64,000 nucleotides of DNA from Frateuria defendens (GTDB lineage: Bacteria; Pseudomonadota; Gammaproteobacteria; Xanthomonadales; Rhodanobacteraceae). The translations under genes were made by a program, and so were the position numbers. Position 1 is the first letter of the stretch. Each line of letters starts with the position of its first letter. The notes under the pieces were generated by a model, which worked only from the letters and a program-made list of their open reading frames with translations, did no database searches and had not been told where the DNA came from. The stretch covers positions 1 to 64,000 of the forward strand of contig NZ_LFQR01000048.1 of assembly GCF_001182895.1 (NCBI RefSeq). The letters run 5' to 3'. Below are positions 1-8,944 of this stretch, piece by piece.

Positions 1-70
1 ATAGATCAGAGCATCCCTAGACACAACGCGCCGCAAGGCGCTTCTGCAGTCGACGCTGAACGGGTTCGGA

Positions 71-568
71 GTGCAGATGGGCGAAGGGGCGGCTCTGGAA
101 GTCAAGGCAACGCCGGAGACATTCGCGTTGCGCAAGCATTCGTTGCTTCAGGCGGTCCTGGCCGTCAACGACCTGTTCTACGTGGCGCGTACCAACGTGG
201 AGAACTTTTTCTTCGAGGATGTAGCGCTGTGGCTCGATGGTGCGGACATTCGCTATATGCCGCGTGTCAGCTTTGTAGGGCACAGTCGGTACACGCACCA
301 GTTTGACTTTGCTATCCCCAAATCGCGAAGCCAGCCAGAACGCATTCTGCGGGTGATCAACAACCCCAACAAGGACAACGCCCAGAACACGGCGTTTGCA
401 TGGGTAGACACGAAGGAGTCACGCCCGGCCGGCTCCATCGCCTATGCGGTGCTCAATGATCGCGACCACTCGATCGGTGAAGCGGTGACCGAGGCGCTAA
501 CAAGCTACGAGATCAACCCGCTACCGTGGTCGAGGAAAGACGAGTTCCGCGAACGGCTAGCGGCGTGA
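71..568 (+). CDS. DUF1828/DUF1829 domain protein, C-terminal part
   Basis: The residues resemble the second half of DUF1828 followed by DUF1829, a pair of unknown function often carried on mobile DNA. The conserved LRKHSLLQAVLAVNDL stretch is DUF1828-like, and FDFAIPK, INNPNKDNA and the final PWSRKDEF region are DUF1829-like. The first available start in frame is GTG at 71. Codons from 5 to 70 already read as domain sequence (RRKALLQSTLNGFGV), and an in-frame TAG sits at 2-4. The true N-terminus therefore lies to the left of the window and is separated from this part by a stop or frameshift. The gene is either broken or expressed only as this fragment. It lies next to an attachment-site-like tRNA fragment and an integrase remnant. 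Confidence 0.55.
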   Translation: MQMGEGAALEVKATPETFALRKHSLLQAVLAVNDLFYVARTNVENFFFEDVALWLDGADIRYMPRVSFVGHSRYTHQFDFAIPKSRSQPERILRVINNPNKDNAQNTAFAWVDTKESRPAGSIAYAVLNDRDHSIGEAVTEALTSYEINPLPWSRKDEFRERLAA

Positions 569-792
569 AACCGCGTGGCTTGCAGAGCATAGGGGGGATG
601 TGGCATTTGGCGTGAGAAGCGCCTCTTTCCAAGGTGATCGAAGCTTGGGATTTCGGTACACCAGCGGTACACCGCTCAGCTCGCCGACCTTTCGTCAGAC
701 TTCGCTAAGCTTATGATTGCAAACTGCTTTCAGCTTCTCGGGCCTTCGGTCAGCTTCGCTAGGCTTTTCCTAACATATTGATTTAGCAGCAA
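569..792. other. Non-coding stretch left of the tRNA fragment
   Basis: No gene is visible. Two copies of GGTACACC lie near 656-674. An imperfect repeat of a TCAG-CTTCGCTA-GGCTT-type unit occurs near 694-714 and again near 748-768. Short direct repeats beside an attachment site can be arm-type integrase sites, but that reading is only an inference. Confidence 0.35.
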
Positions 793-838
793 ACTGTTAA
801 TCAGGGGGTCGTTGGTTCGAGTCCAACATCGGGCGCCA
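793..838 (+). other. 3' fragment of tRNA-Asn (GTT), attachment-site-like
   Basis: The 46 bases match the 3' part of a tRNA-Asn: an anticodon loop with GTT (ACTGTTAATC), a variable loop, a T arm (GTTGG-TTCGAGT-CCAAC), the acceptor 3' strand ATCGGGC, a discriminator base and an encoded CCA. The D arm and the 5' acceptor strand (expected GCCCGAT) are absent upstream, so this cannot be a working tRNA. Integrases of the type found just downstream typically use tRNA 3' ends, so this is probably an att duplication left by a mobile element. Confidence 0.7.
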
Positions 839-885
839 TCTATAGGTTTCAGGGCATCCCAGGAAGTCCCGCAAACCGCACCAAA

Positions 886-907
886 CCCCGCTTCGGCGGG
901 TTTTTTT
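886..907 (+). terminator. Intrinsic terminator after tRNA fragment
   Basis: A GC-rich stem (CCCGC-TTCG-GCGGG) is followed by seven T. It would originally have ended the tRNA transcript and travelled with the fragment. Confidence 0.7.
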
Positions 908-1024
908 GTGTCCAAGGGGTGTCATGTCATCCCGTTCCAGCCCACATGCTGTGCGGGTAACGATGTGGGTAAAGACGGGTTTACCCCGCCGCAGCCGGAT
1001 TCTTTACCCACAGACGGGCGCAAC

Positions 1025-1935
1025 ATGCTGACCGACAAAGCCATTCGGGCACTGCAACCCCGGGACAAGCCTTACCGCGTGGCGGACGGCGATAGCCTGT
1101 TCCTGCTGGTGCAGCCCACAGGTGCCAAGCACTGGATCTACCGCTACCGGTTCGCCGGCAAGGAGACGACGCTCTCCTACGGGCTCTACGGAGAGGTTTC
1201 GGCCGCAGAGGCCCGCCAGCGCCACCGGGAGGCCCGCCGAGTTGTCCAGGAGGGCAGAGGAGGCCCCACGGCGGACCGGCAGGCCGCCAAGGCGCGCGTC
1301 AGGCTGCAGGTGCAGCACACGTTCCAGGCCGTGGTCGAGGAATGGCTGGAGGGGCAGCGCAAGCGGCTGGCGCCTACCACCTTCGCCAAGGCGGAGCGCA
1401 ACTTCCAGGTGCTGGTTTTCCCCTGGTTTGGCAAGTTGCCCATCACGGCGATCGAGCCGCCTGACGTTCTGGCCTGCCTGCGCCGCATCGAGACCGGCGG
1501 CCACCATGAAACCGCCCACCGGCAGAAGCGCTGACCGGCTCGGGACGCTGCCTGTTCCCCGGCGCCCGCACCGCCAGCCGGCCCATGTCGGAGAACACCG
1601 TAAACGCGGCGCTGCGCCGCCTGGGCTATGACAGCCAGACCATGACCGGCCACGGCTTCCGTGCGCTGGCCAGCACGCGCCTCAACGAAATGGGCTGGCC
1701 ACCGGATGTGATCGAGCGCCAGTTGGCCCATGCAGAGCGCAACAAGGTTCGGGCCGCTTACAACCGGGCCAGCTACCTGGGCGACCGGCGGAAGATGATG
1801 CAGGCCTGGGCCGACTACTTTGGATGGCCTACGCGCGGGAACGGGCAACGTGGTGGCGTTGCGGAGTACCTGAAGCCGATGGCAGGGTTCAAATCACCGG
1901 AAAAAGGGGGATTTAGCCGGACGTCGAGGCGCTGA
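1025..1935 (+). pseudogene. Tyrosine recombinase/integrase, internally deleted
   Basis: This is a P4-type integrase remnant. The N-terminal part (ATG 1025 to a stop at 1532-1534) has the DUF4102 arm-binding domain (LTDKAIRAL... ADGDSLFLLV) and the start of the core-binding domain (TFAKAERNF). The reading then breaks near 1520. The C-terminal part continues in another frame from about 1520 (LTGSGRCLFPGARTASRPMS), with the catalytic H-x-x-R box in HGFRALASTRLNE and the tyrosine region KVRAAYNRASYL. Roughly 130 codons of the catalytic domain, including the first catalytic Arg, are missing, and the two halves are out of frame. The enzyme cannot be active. Its place beside the tRNA-Asn fragment fits a decayed integrative element. 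Confidence 0.85.
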
Positions 1936-1950
1936 TGGGTTGATTATTCA

Positions 1951-1994
1951 TTGACCAGTTATTGTTATTGACGTACAGTATCCCGTACATGCGA
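1951..1994 (+). promoter_or_regulatory. Promoter and operator of the toxin-antitoxin pair
   Basis: TTGACC (1951-1956) and TACAGT (1974-1979) are separated by 17 bases and look like -35 and -10 boxes. Two GTAC half-sites (1973-1976 and 1985-1988) flank AGTATCCC and overlap the -10 box. YefM-type antitoxins autorepress through TGTACA-like palindromes, so this is the probable operator. Confidence 0.5.
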
Positions 1995-2010
1995 ACCAAC
2001 TGAGACTGAC

Positions 2011-2265
2011 ATGGATACCATCACCTACACCGCCGTGCGTGCCGCACTGGCCGACACGATGGACCGTGTGACCAACGACCACGAGCCGGTCATCATCACC
2101 CGCAGCGCCAAGCAGCAATCGGTCGTCATGCTGTCCCTGGACGACTACAAGGCGATGGAAGAAACCGCCTACCTGCTGCGCAGCCCGAAGAACGCCCAGC
2201 GTCTGCTGGAATCGATCGCACAGCTTGAGGCCGGGAGGGGCCAAGTGCGGGAACTGGCGGAGTGA
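2011..2265 (+). CDS. yefM: Antitoxin, Phd/YefM family
   Basis: At 84 residues this is the usual length of YefM. The N-terminal half has the Phd/YefM DNA-binding fold signature (TYTAVRAALADTMDRV, HEPVIITR, SVVMLSLDDYKAMEET). The C-terminal half (LLRSPKNAQRLLESI) is the flexible, toxin-wrapping part. In this family the antitoxin binds and neutralises a YoeB toxin and represses its own operon. The toxin gene overlaps its stop codon, which indicates coupled translation. Although the neighbouring integrase is broken, this reading frame is intact. Confidence 0.9.
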   Translation: MDTITYTAVRAALADTMDRVTNDHEPVIITRSAKQQSVVMLSLDDYKAMEETAYLLRSPKNAQRLLESIAQLEAGRGQVRELAE

Positions 2266-2516
2266 TTCTCCAGTTCTCGGATAACGCCTGGGAGGACTAC
2301 CTCTACTGGCAACAGGCCGACAAGAAGCTGTTGAAACGCATCAATGACCTGATCAAAGCGATCCAGCGCGACCCGTTCCAGGGCATCGGCAAGCCCGAGC
2401 CGTTGCGTCATGCCTTGGTCGGCTATTGGTCCCGGCGCATCAATGACGAACATCGCATCGTCTACAAGGCCGAAGGCGACATCCTAATGATTGCCCAACT
2501 GCGCTTGCACTACTGA
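2262..2516 (+). CDS. yoeB: mRNA interferase toxin, YoeB/Txe family
   Basis: At 84 residues it matches YoeB in length. YoeB is a ribosome-dependent mRNA endonuclease. The catalytic residues expected in the family are visible: Glu in GKPEPLRH, Arg in NDEHRIVY, and the C-terminal His-Tyr of LRLHY. The start is GTG at 2262, inside the antitoxin stop (GTGA overlap), which keeps toxin synthesis tied to antitoxin translation. Nothing in the sequence suggests inactivation. Confidence 0.9.
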   Translation: MILQFSDNAWEDYLYWQQADKKLLKRINDLIKAIQRDPFQGIGKPEPLRHALVGYWSRRINDEHRIVYKAEGDILMIAQLRLHY

Positions 2517-2810
2517 TCAAATCTGCGGAAATCACACAATTACCCCGAGTCCGTGGATTTGACTGGTAGTGCAAATAAGCGAAATCAATGGGTTGGGTTT
2601 CACCTTGGCTTGCTCGCGTTTGGAACGGAGGCAGTGGGGTGCGATGGCGATCACCACGGCCAGCAGGCTGTTGAGAGGCACGGTTCCGCACCGCTCTTGA
2701 TAGCCATGATCTATGGCATGGCGGTCGCCGCGATATCCGCAGGGTGTGATTTTCACCCCGGCGGACGCACGTCTCTTGTGATCAGTCAGGTCGGCGACGG
2801 CTCCCATCAC

Positions 2811-2873
2811 TCGCCAATACCACCCAACCGGATCAGGTTGTAGGCAGCGAAGTGAGCGGATGGCTTGTAGGTT
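2811..2873 (-). pseudogene. C-terminal remnant of an IS transposase
   Basis: On the minus strand the codons read SAHFAAYNLIRLGGIGE and then stop. The AAYNLIRL sequence is typical of the extreme C-terminus of IS5/IS1182-group DDE transposases. No catalytic part is present, and the reading degrades upstream of about 2873. The fragment is too short to assign to a named element. Confidence 0.45.
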
Positions 2874-2889
2874 ATGGATGGAGTGACTT

Positions 2890-2906
2890 TTCGAGTCCAA
2901 CATCGG
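2890..2906 (+). repeat. Second copy of the tRNA-Asn 3' sequence (att-like repeat)
   Basis: TTCGAGTCCAACATCGG at 2890-2906 is an exact 17-base copy of 816-832 inside the tRNA-Asn fragment. The two copies are in direct orientation about 2.07 kb apart and enclose the broken integrase and the YefM-YoeB pair, as attL/attR duplicates would. Confidence 0.55.
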
Positions 2907-2931
2907 CCTTGCAGCGATGCAAGGCCTTTTT
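2905..2931 (+). terminator. Intrinsic terminator
   Basis: GGCCTTGCA and TGCAAGGCC form a perfect 9-bp stem with a GCGA loop, followed by five T. It directly follows the second tRNA-like repeat. Confidence 0.75.
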
Positions 2932-3011
2932 CGTATCCGAAGCGGGGTGCCGGTTCTCGCTTATGCCGGCATCGCGGGGCGATGCGGTCGCGCCAGCCCA
3001 TCACCATCCCA

Positions 3012-3230
3012 TCAGAAGATGGCGCCATCCTGCTGCAGCGGACGGGCGCGGCTTCGCGCAAGCTCGTCCTCGCGCCGCGTCCGGGCTTCGGAGGACCAGG
3101 AAACGAGTTGCGACGTGTGGACCGGCGGCGGTGGTTTCCGTCGGTGCCTGATGTGCCTGATGGTCGACCGCATCCCTGCGAGGAAGAGGGAGCCGCATCC
3201 CGTTGCGACACCCGTCAGCAGCCATACCAT
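3012..3230 (-). CDS. Possible small hypothetical protein (72 aa)
   Basis: I do not recognise this frame. It starts at ATG 3230 with a short hydrophobic stretch (VWLLTGVATGCGSLFLAG) that could be one membrane segment. A basic, charged tail follows (RTRREDELARSRAR). No clear ribosome-binding site is seen. It may be a real small membrane protein, a worn remnant or a chance frame. Confidence 0.22.
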   Translation of the reverse strand: MVWLLTGVATGCGSLFLAGMRSTIRHIRHRRKPPPPVHTSQLVSWSSEARTRREDELARSRARPLQQDGAIF

Positions 3231-3331
3231 GACGGGGTACTCCGGACTGCCCCTGCGCAGCCCTTCGCCAAAATCCTAGCAAAATTTGCGAGCGGACTGT
3301 AAAGGCCGGACCGGTTTAGGGAACCGGCTGC

Positions 3332-3889
3332 TCAGGGCGGCCGGCTGGCGCAGTCGCCGGGGGCGGCCGGCGCGGCGCGGACCCGCCCGGCATTGGAGAC
3401 TTTCAGGCTGAGGGCTTGCGCCGCGGCGCCGGAGGACGGGCAGAACAGCAGGGTGAGGTTGCTGCCTTCGGCGCTACCGTCCGGCTGGAAGTGCATGCTG
3501 CGGCGCCCGATCGTGCTGGCGACCCGGATGCGCCGGCCGTGATCCTGGCCGACGCGCAGCGGGGCGCCGTCGGGCTGGTTGTCGCGGTCCTGGTCGGGGC
3601 CGACCAGCCAGCCGGCGGTCCAGTCGGTTTCGTCGCTGCAGCGCCGGCCGTCGCGGCTGGGGCAGAGCAGCATGCGGCGCTGCTGCAGGATGGCGCTGGT
3701 CCGGGCGTATTGCAGCGCGGAGTAGTAGTCCATCTGGGCTGTCCGGAGCTGGGTGCGCACCAGCATGGCGTGCAGCGATGGGGCCGCCATGCAGGCGAGC
3801 ACGGCGGCGACGGCCAGCGCCATGATCTGTTCGACCAGCGTGAATCCGGCCCGGCCGCGGCGTCCGGCGTAGGTGAGCTCCTGCTTCAT
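3332..3889 (-). CDS. GspH/FimT-type pseudopilin
   Basis: This 185-residue minor pilin-like protein has a short basic leader and the prepilin peptidase site G/FTLVE ([26 protein letters not shown]), which forms the hydrophobic N-terminal helix. GspH/FimT family C-terminal features follow: [25 protein letters not shown], then [15 protein letters not shown] and the final G-R-V region. Such proteins prime type IV pilus or type II secretion pseudopilus assembly at the inner membrane. A strong Shine-Dalgarno sequence (AGGGAGGGG) precedes ATG 3889. No other pilin genes are adjacent, so it is an orphan in this window. Confidence 0.85.
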   Translation of the reverse strand: MKQELTYAGRRGRAGFTLVEQIMALAVAAVLACMAAPSLHAMLVRTQLRTAQMDYYSALQYARTSAILQQRRMLLCPSRDGRRCSDETDWTAGWLVGPDQDRDNQPDGAPLRVGQDHGRRIRVASTIGRRSMHFQPDGSAEGSNLTLLFCPSSGAAAQALSLKVSNAGRVRAAPAAPGDCASRPP

Positions 3890-3973
3890 GGTCCCCTCCC
3901 TGGGTTGCGGCCATGCTAGTCCGCCGCGGTGGCGAGGCGGGAGCGGAGGGCGGGCTGCGGAAGCGTCGGGGCT

Positions 3974-3994
3974 TGCTGACAGGGGTTGTCAGCA
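3974..3994. promoter_or_regulatory. Perfect inverted repeat upstream of uvrB
   Basis: TGCTGACA-GGGGT-TGTCAGCA has 8-bp perfect arms. It ends beside AGGAG (3994-3998), which would serve an ATG at 4008. It may be an operator or an RNA hairpin beside the ribosome-binding site. It does not match the E. coli CTGT-N8-ACAG LexA box. Confidence 0.4.
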
Positions 3995-4037
3995 GGAGCG
4001 ATTTAAAATGCCCATTCCCGCCCGCATCTCGTCAGCC

Positions 4038-6062
<2,025 letters not shown>

Positions 6063-6074
6063 GCGCCCCGGTGG

Positions 6075-6103
6075 TTGCCGGCCAGCGGCGGCTTGCGTAT
6101 ACT
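6075..6103 (+). promoter_or_regulatory. Promoter of tRNA-Val
   Basis: TTGCCG (6075-6080) and TATACT (6098-6103) are spaced by exactly 17 bases and lie 35 bases before the tRNA. Confidence 0.7.
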
Positions 6104-6137
6104 GCGCGGCTCGCGCGGCTTGCCGTGCGGTTTTCGA

Positions 6138-6212
6138 GGGCGGTTAGCTCAGCGGTAGAGCACTTCCTTGACATGGAAGGGGTCACAAGTTCGATCCTTG
6201 TACCGCCCACCA
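6138..6212 (+). tRNA. tRNA-Val (anticodon GAC)
   Basis: The 75 bases fold as a cloverleaf. The acceptor pairs GGGCGGT with ACCGCCC, the anticodon stem CTTCC/GGAAG carries loop anticodon GAC, the T arm is CAAGT-TCGATCC-TTG-like, and CCA is encoded. It has its own promoter and terminator. Confidence 0.95.
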
Positions 6213-6223
6213 GTTCGAATACG

Positions 6224-6258
6224 CGAAGGCCGTCCCGGAAGGGGCGGCCTTCGTCTTT
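6224..6258 (+). terminator. Intrinsic terminator after tRNA-Val
   Basis: CGAAGGCCG (6224-6232) pairs with CGGCCTTCG (6245-6253), followed by TCTTTGT. Confidence 0.7.
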
Positions 6259-6358
6259 GTGCGCGCAGGGAAGGGGCGCGGGCATGCGTCCGCGGGCCGG
6301 GCGCGCCATTGTCGGTGCATTGCCATGATGGCCATGCGCGCGCGTACTTTCATGGGGA

Positions 6359-6374
6359 TATAACTGTCTAGACA
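6359..6374 (+). promoter_or_regulatory. Possible promoter and palindrome before the outer-membrane protein gene
   Basis: TATAAC (6359-6364) could be a -10 box. It is followed at once by the perfect 10-bp palindrome TGTCTAGACA (6365-6374). No good -35 box is seen at the right distance. Confidence 0.3.
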
Positions 6375-6430
6375 AGGCGGCGCTGCATCACTTACGGTGC
6401 TTTGCACCATCAACGGAAGGAGGCCGTACG

Positions 6431-7261
6431 ATGCGTAAGCCATGCATGCGCAGACCCTCATCCCTGGCCTTGGCCGCCGTCCTCGGCACCACCTGTTTCG
6501 ATGCTTCCGCGCAGAAGTCCCCCGCCCTGGATCGCGTGAGCCTGTGGGTCGGCGGCTATTACGCGAGCAACGACACCGACCTCAACGTGGGCGGCCGCAG
6601 GGCCTACGCCGGGGTCAATGGCAAGCTCGACTTCGAGAGCGACCTCGGGCTGGAACGGCACAGCACCAACCCGCGCCTGCGTGCGGATTTTCTGCTCGGC
6701 GACAGCCAGGGCTTCTCGTTCGACTATTACCAGATCCACCGCAACCGCACCAGCGACTACAGCCAGCCGATTCCCGCGCTGGGCACTGATGCCAGGGCGC
6801 GGATCGAGGGCGACGTGGACTACGACTTCGGTTCGGCCGCCTACAAGTGGTGGTTCGGCCATGCCAGCGACGTGTTCGGCGTGGGCCTGGGCGCGGCCTA
6901 TTACAAGGTCAACTTCCGCGTGCGCGGCGACGCCCGGGCCGCCGGCCAGGACGCATCGGCCTCGGTCGGCTACGACGACAGCGAGTGGGCGCCCGTGCTC
7001 ACCCTCGGCTGGCGGCATGCCTTCAACGACCAGTGGCGCCTGTACGTGGATGCTTCGGGCGTGAAGAAGAGCGGCGGCAACGTCAGCGGCCACATCTGGA
7101 ACGGCTCGCTTGGCGTCGAGTGGTTTCCGTGGCGGAACGTCGGCTTCGGGCTGGAGTACGCCGCTTCGCGCCTGCATCTCACCAAGAACTATCGCAATGC
7201 CAGGGCCAAGTTGAACCTCGACTCCGACGGTCCGGCGTTCTACCTGCGCGCGCGCTTCTGA
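6431..7261 (+). CDS. Outer-membrane beta-barrel protein of unknown role
   Basis: This is a 276-residue secreted protein. The signal peptide has a basic start and a hydrophobic core ending near DASAQ. The mature part has alternating amphipathic strands rich in aromatics (SLWVGGYYASND, SFDYYQIHRNR, YKWWFGHASD, WRLYVDASG, GVEWFPWRNVGFGLEYA) and ends in RARF with a C-terminal Phe, the usual barrel-insertion signal. A strong AAGGAGG precedes ATG 6431. The ligand cannot be read from the sequence. It stands alone between tRNA-Val and the HemJ/CopD-like gene. Confidence 0.8.
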   Translation: MRKPCMRRPSSLALAAVLGTTCFDASAQKSPALDRVSLWVGGYYASNDTDLNVGGRRAYAGVNGKLDFESDLGLERHSTNPRLRADFLLGDSQGFSFDYYQIHRNRTSDYSQPIPALGTDARARIEGDVDYDFGSAAYKWWFGHASDVFGVGLGAAYYKVNFRVRGDARAAGQDASASVGYDDSEWAPVLTLGWRHAFNDQWRLYVDASGVKKSGGNVSGHIWNGSLGVEWFPWRNVGFGLEYAASRLHLTKNYRNARAKLNLDSDGPAFYLRARF

Positions 7262-7397
7262 GCGTTCCGCGAGGGTGCCGCCGCGCTGTGCGCGGGCGGC
7301 GGCATCCCTCGCATGCCGGTGTACCGATGCGGGGTATGCGGTTTGAGCGGCGGGTCTTTGCTGCCACAATCCCGCGATTCCTTTGCCGGACGCCGCC

Positions 7398-7841
7398 ATG
7401 ACCTACGTGTGGATCAAGACCTTCCACCTGCTCTTCGTGATCGCCTGGATGGCGGCGGTGTTCTACCTGCCGCGGATCCTGGTGAACATCGTGGAAGCCG
7501 GTGCGGAGCCGGCAGTGCGGCAGCGGCTCGAGCTGATGGGGCGGCGACTGTACCGCTTCGGCCACATCATGTTCGGGCTGGCCTTCGTGTTCGGCCTGCT
7601 GCTGTGGCAGGGCTGGCGTTTCCTGCCGATGCCCGACGTGATCGGGGCGGGGCATTGGCTGCACGCCAAGCTGGGTCTGGTCGTGCTGCTGCTGGTCTAC
7701 TTCATCGTCACCGGCCGGCTGGTGAAGCGCAGCGGCACGGGCGCGCCGCTGCCGGCCGCGCGCACCCTGCGGATGTTCAACGAGCTGCCGGTGCTGCTGC
7801 TGCTTGCGGTGATCTACCTGGTGATCGCCAGGCCGTTCTGA
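7398..7841 (+). CDS. HemJ/CopD-family membrane protein
   Basis: This 147-residue integral membrane protein has four hydrophobic segments. The first, YVWIKTFHLLFVIAWMAAVFYLPR, carries the His and FYLPR pattern shared by HemJ (protoporphyrinogen IX oxidase of haem synthesis) and CopD-like proteins. HAKLGLVVLLLVYF has the second conserved His. ATG 7398 is preferred over TTG 7383 because it gives the usual short N-terminus. HemJ is the better fit by length, but no haem gene is nearby, so the function stays provisional. Confidence 0.7.
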   Translation: MTYVWIKTFHLLFVIAWMAAVFYLPRILVNIVEAGAEPAVRQRLELMGRRLYRFGHIMFGLAFVFGLLLWQGWRFLPMPDVIGAGHWLHAKLGLVVLLLVYFIVTGRLVKRSGTGAPLPAARTLRMFNELPVLLLLAVIYLVIARPF

Positions 7842-7944
7842 GCGGGCCTCTGGAGCCTGTTCGCGATCTTGACGCGCTGGGACCATGGAGCGGGTCTTGC
7901 GACAGCCATGTGTGCGGGGAAGCGCAGCGACTCCGCCCATGCTT

Positions 7945-7971
7945 GTCATGCCGGCGTAGGCCGGAACCCAG
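7945..7971 (+). repeat. Short dispersed-repeat-like hairpin
   Basis: GTCATGCCGGCGTAGGCCGG followed by AACCCAG resembles the widespread bacterial 'GTCATTCCCGCG...GGAATCCAG' repeat. The CCGGC/GCCGG arms form a small hairpin. It lies in the 266-base gap between two convergent genes, which is otherwise empty. Confidence 0.45.
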
Positions 7972-8107
7972 CGCCGCACGCCCGGGTTTTTGAAGCGAAA
8001 CGTTGGCGCGATCTGGCCGGCCTTTGGCCGGCCAGGGTGCGATGGGGCTTCAACCACACAGCACGCCTTCCCTCGCGGGCACCCGCAGGGAGATCGTGGA
8101 CGGGCTC

Positions 8108-8869
8108 TTACTTCGCGCCGCCGCGCTTGACCACCTGGCCGCCGAAGGACTGGCTGTCCGGCATCATCACCATGTAGTTGATGGTGACGTGGGGCGGGCG
8201 GTCGGCGACCCATTCCACGGCGTCGGCGATGTCCTCGGCGGTCAGCGGCTGCACGTCCTTGTAGACGGCCGCGGCCTTGTCCGCATCGCCGTCGAAGCGC
8301 ACTTGCGAGAACTCCGTGCCTCCCGCCAGCCCCGGCTCCACGCAGGTGGCGTGCACGCCGCTGCCGACCAGGTCCGCGTTGAGGTTGTTGGTGAACTGGT
8401 GCACGAAGGCCTTGGTGGCGCCGTAGACGTTGCCGCCGGCGTAGGGGATGGAGCCGGCGGTGGAGCCGATGTTGATGATCTGGCCGCGCCCGCGCTCGAC
8501 CATGCCCGGCAGCACCAGCCGCGTCACCGTGGCGAGGCCGGCGCAGTTGGTGGCGATCATCGTGTCCCACTGGTCCAGGCTGGCCTGCGGCGCGGGCGCC
8601 AGGCCCAGGGCGAGGCCGGCGTTGTTGACCAGCACGTCGATCGCGCGCCAGTCCTCGGGCAGCGTCTCCAGGGCGGCGGCCACCTGTGCGCGATCGGTGA
8701 CGTCCATGGCGAGGGGGAGCACGTTCGGGTTCTCTGCGGCCAGTTGTTCCAGCCGATCCAGCCGGCGGGCGGTGGCGATCACCTTGTCGCCGCGGCGGGC
8801 GAAGCGTTGAGCGATGGCCAGTCCGAAGCCGCTGCTGGCGCCGGTGACGAGGACGATCTTCTGGGGCAT
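8108..8869 (-). CDS. ydfG: Short-chain dehydrogenase (YdfG-like)
   Basis: This 253-residue classical SDR has a Rossmann glycine motif (VTGASSGFG, start), NNAG for cofactor-fold stability, the catalytic Ser in INIGSTAGSIPY, and YGATKAF with catalytic Tyr and Lys. The long resemblance to E. coli YdfG (NADP-dependent 3-hydroxy acid/serine dehydrogenase) includes GQIINIGSTAGSIPYAGGNVYG and GLAGGTEFS. AGGAG sits six bases before ATG 8869. It is downstream of and co-directional with the sugar epimerase gene (75-base gap). The substrate is inferred from the family only. Confidence 0.8.
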   Translation of the reverse strand: MPQKIVLVTGASSGFGLAIAQRFARRGDKVIATARRLDRLEQLAAENPNVLPLAMDVTDRAQVAAALETLPEDWRAIDVLVNNAGLALGLAPAPQASLDQWDTMIATNCAGLATVTRLVLPGMVERGRGQIINIGSTAGSIPYAGGNVYGATKAFVHQFTNNLNADLVGSGVHATCVEPGLAGGTEFSQVRFDGDADKAAAVYKDVQPLTAEDIADAVEWVADRPPHVTINYMVMMPDSQSFGGQVVKRGGAK

Positions 8870-8944
8870 GCCGAACTCCTGAATCGATATAAAAAGGCGG
8901 TGCGGCGGGGCGTGCGAGGTCCGGCCGACGGGGAAGGGCGGGCG

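Larger units (their letters stand above)
2517..3011. other. Gene-poor accessory stretch
   Basis: No complete gene is convincing here. The stretch contains an insertion-sequence remnant on the minus strand, a second copy of the tRNA 3' sequence, and a strong terminator, all listed separately. The remaining reading frames have no recognisable protein character. Confidence 0.5.

Noticed and set aside
763-838. Complete tRNA-Asn
   Set aside because: The 5' half does not form an acceptor strand or D arm. Only the 3' 46 bases match.
2885-2935. Second tRNA gene at the terminator near 2905
   Set aside because: Only 17 bases of the T-arm and acceptor side are present; there is no anticodon arm.
3001-3282. 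93-codon minus-strand frame overlapping the possible small protein
   Set aside because: No hydrophobic or domain character. The 72-codon frame in another phase looks slightly more protein-like, and neither is secure.
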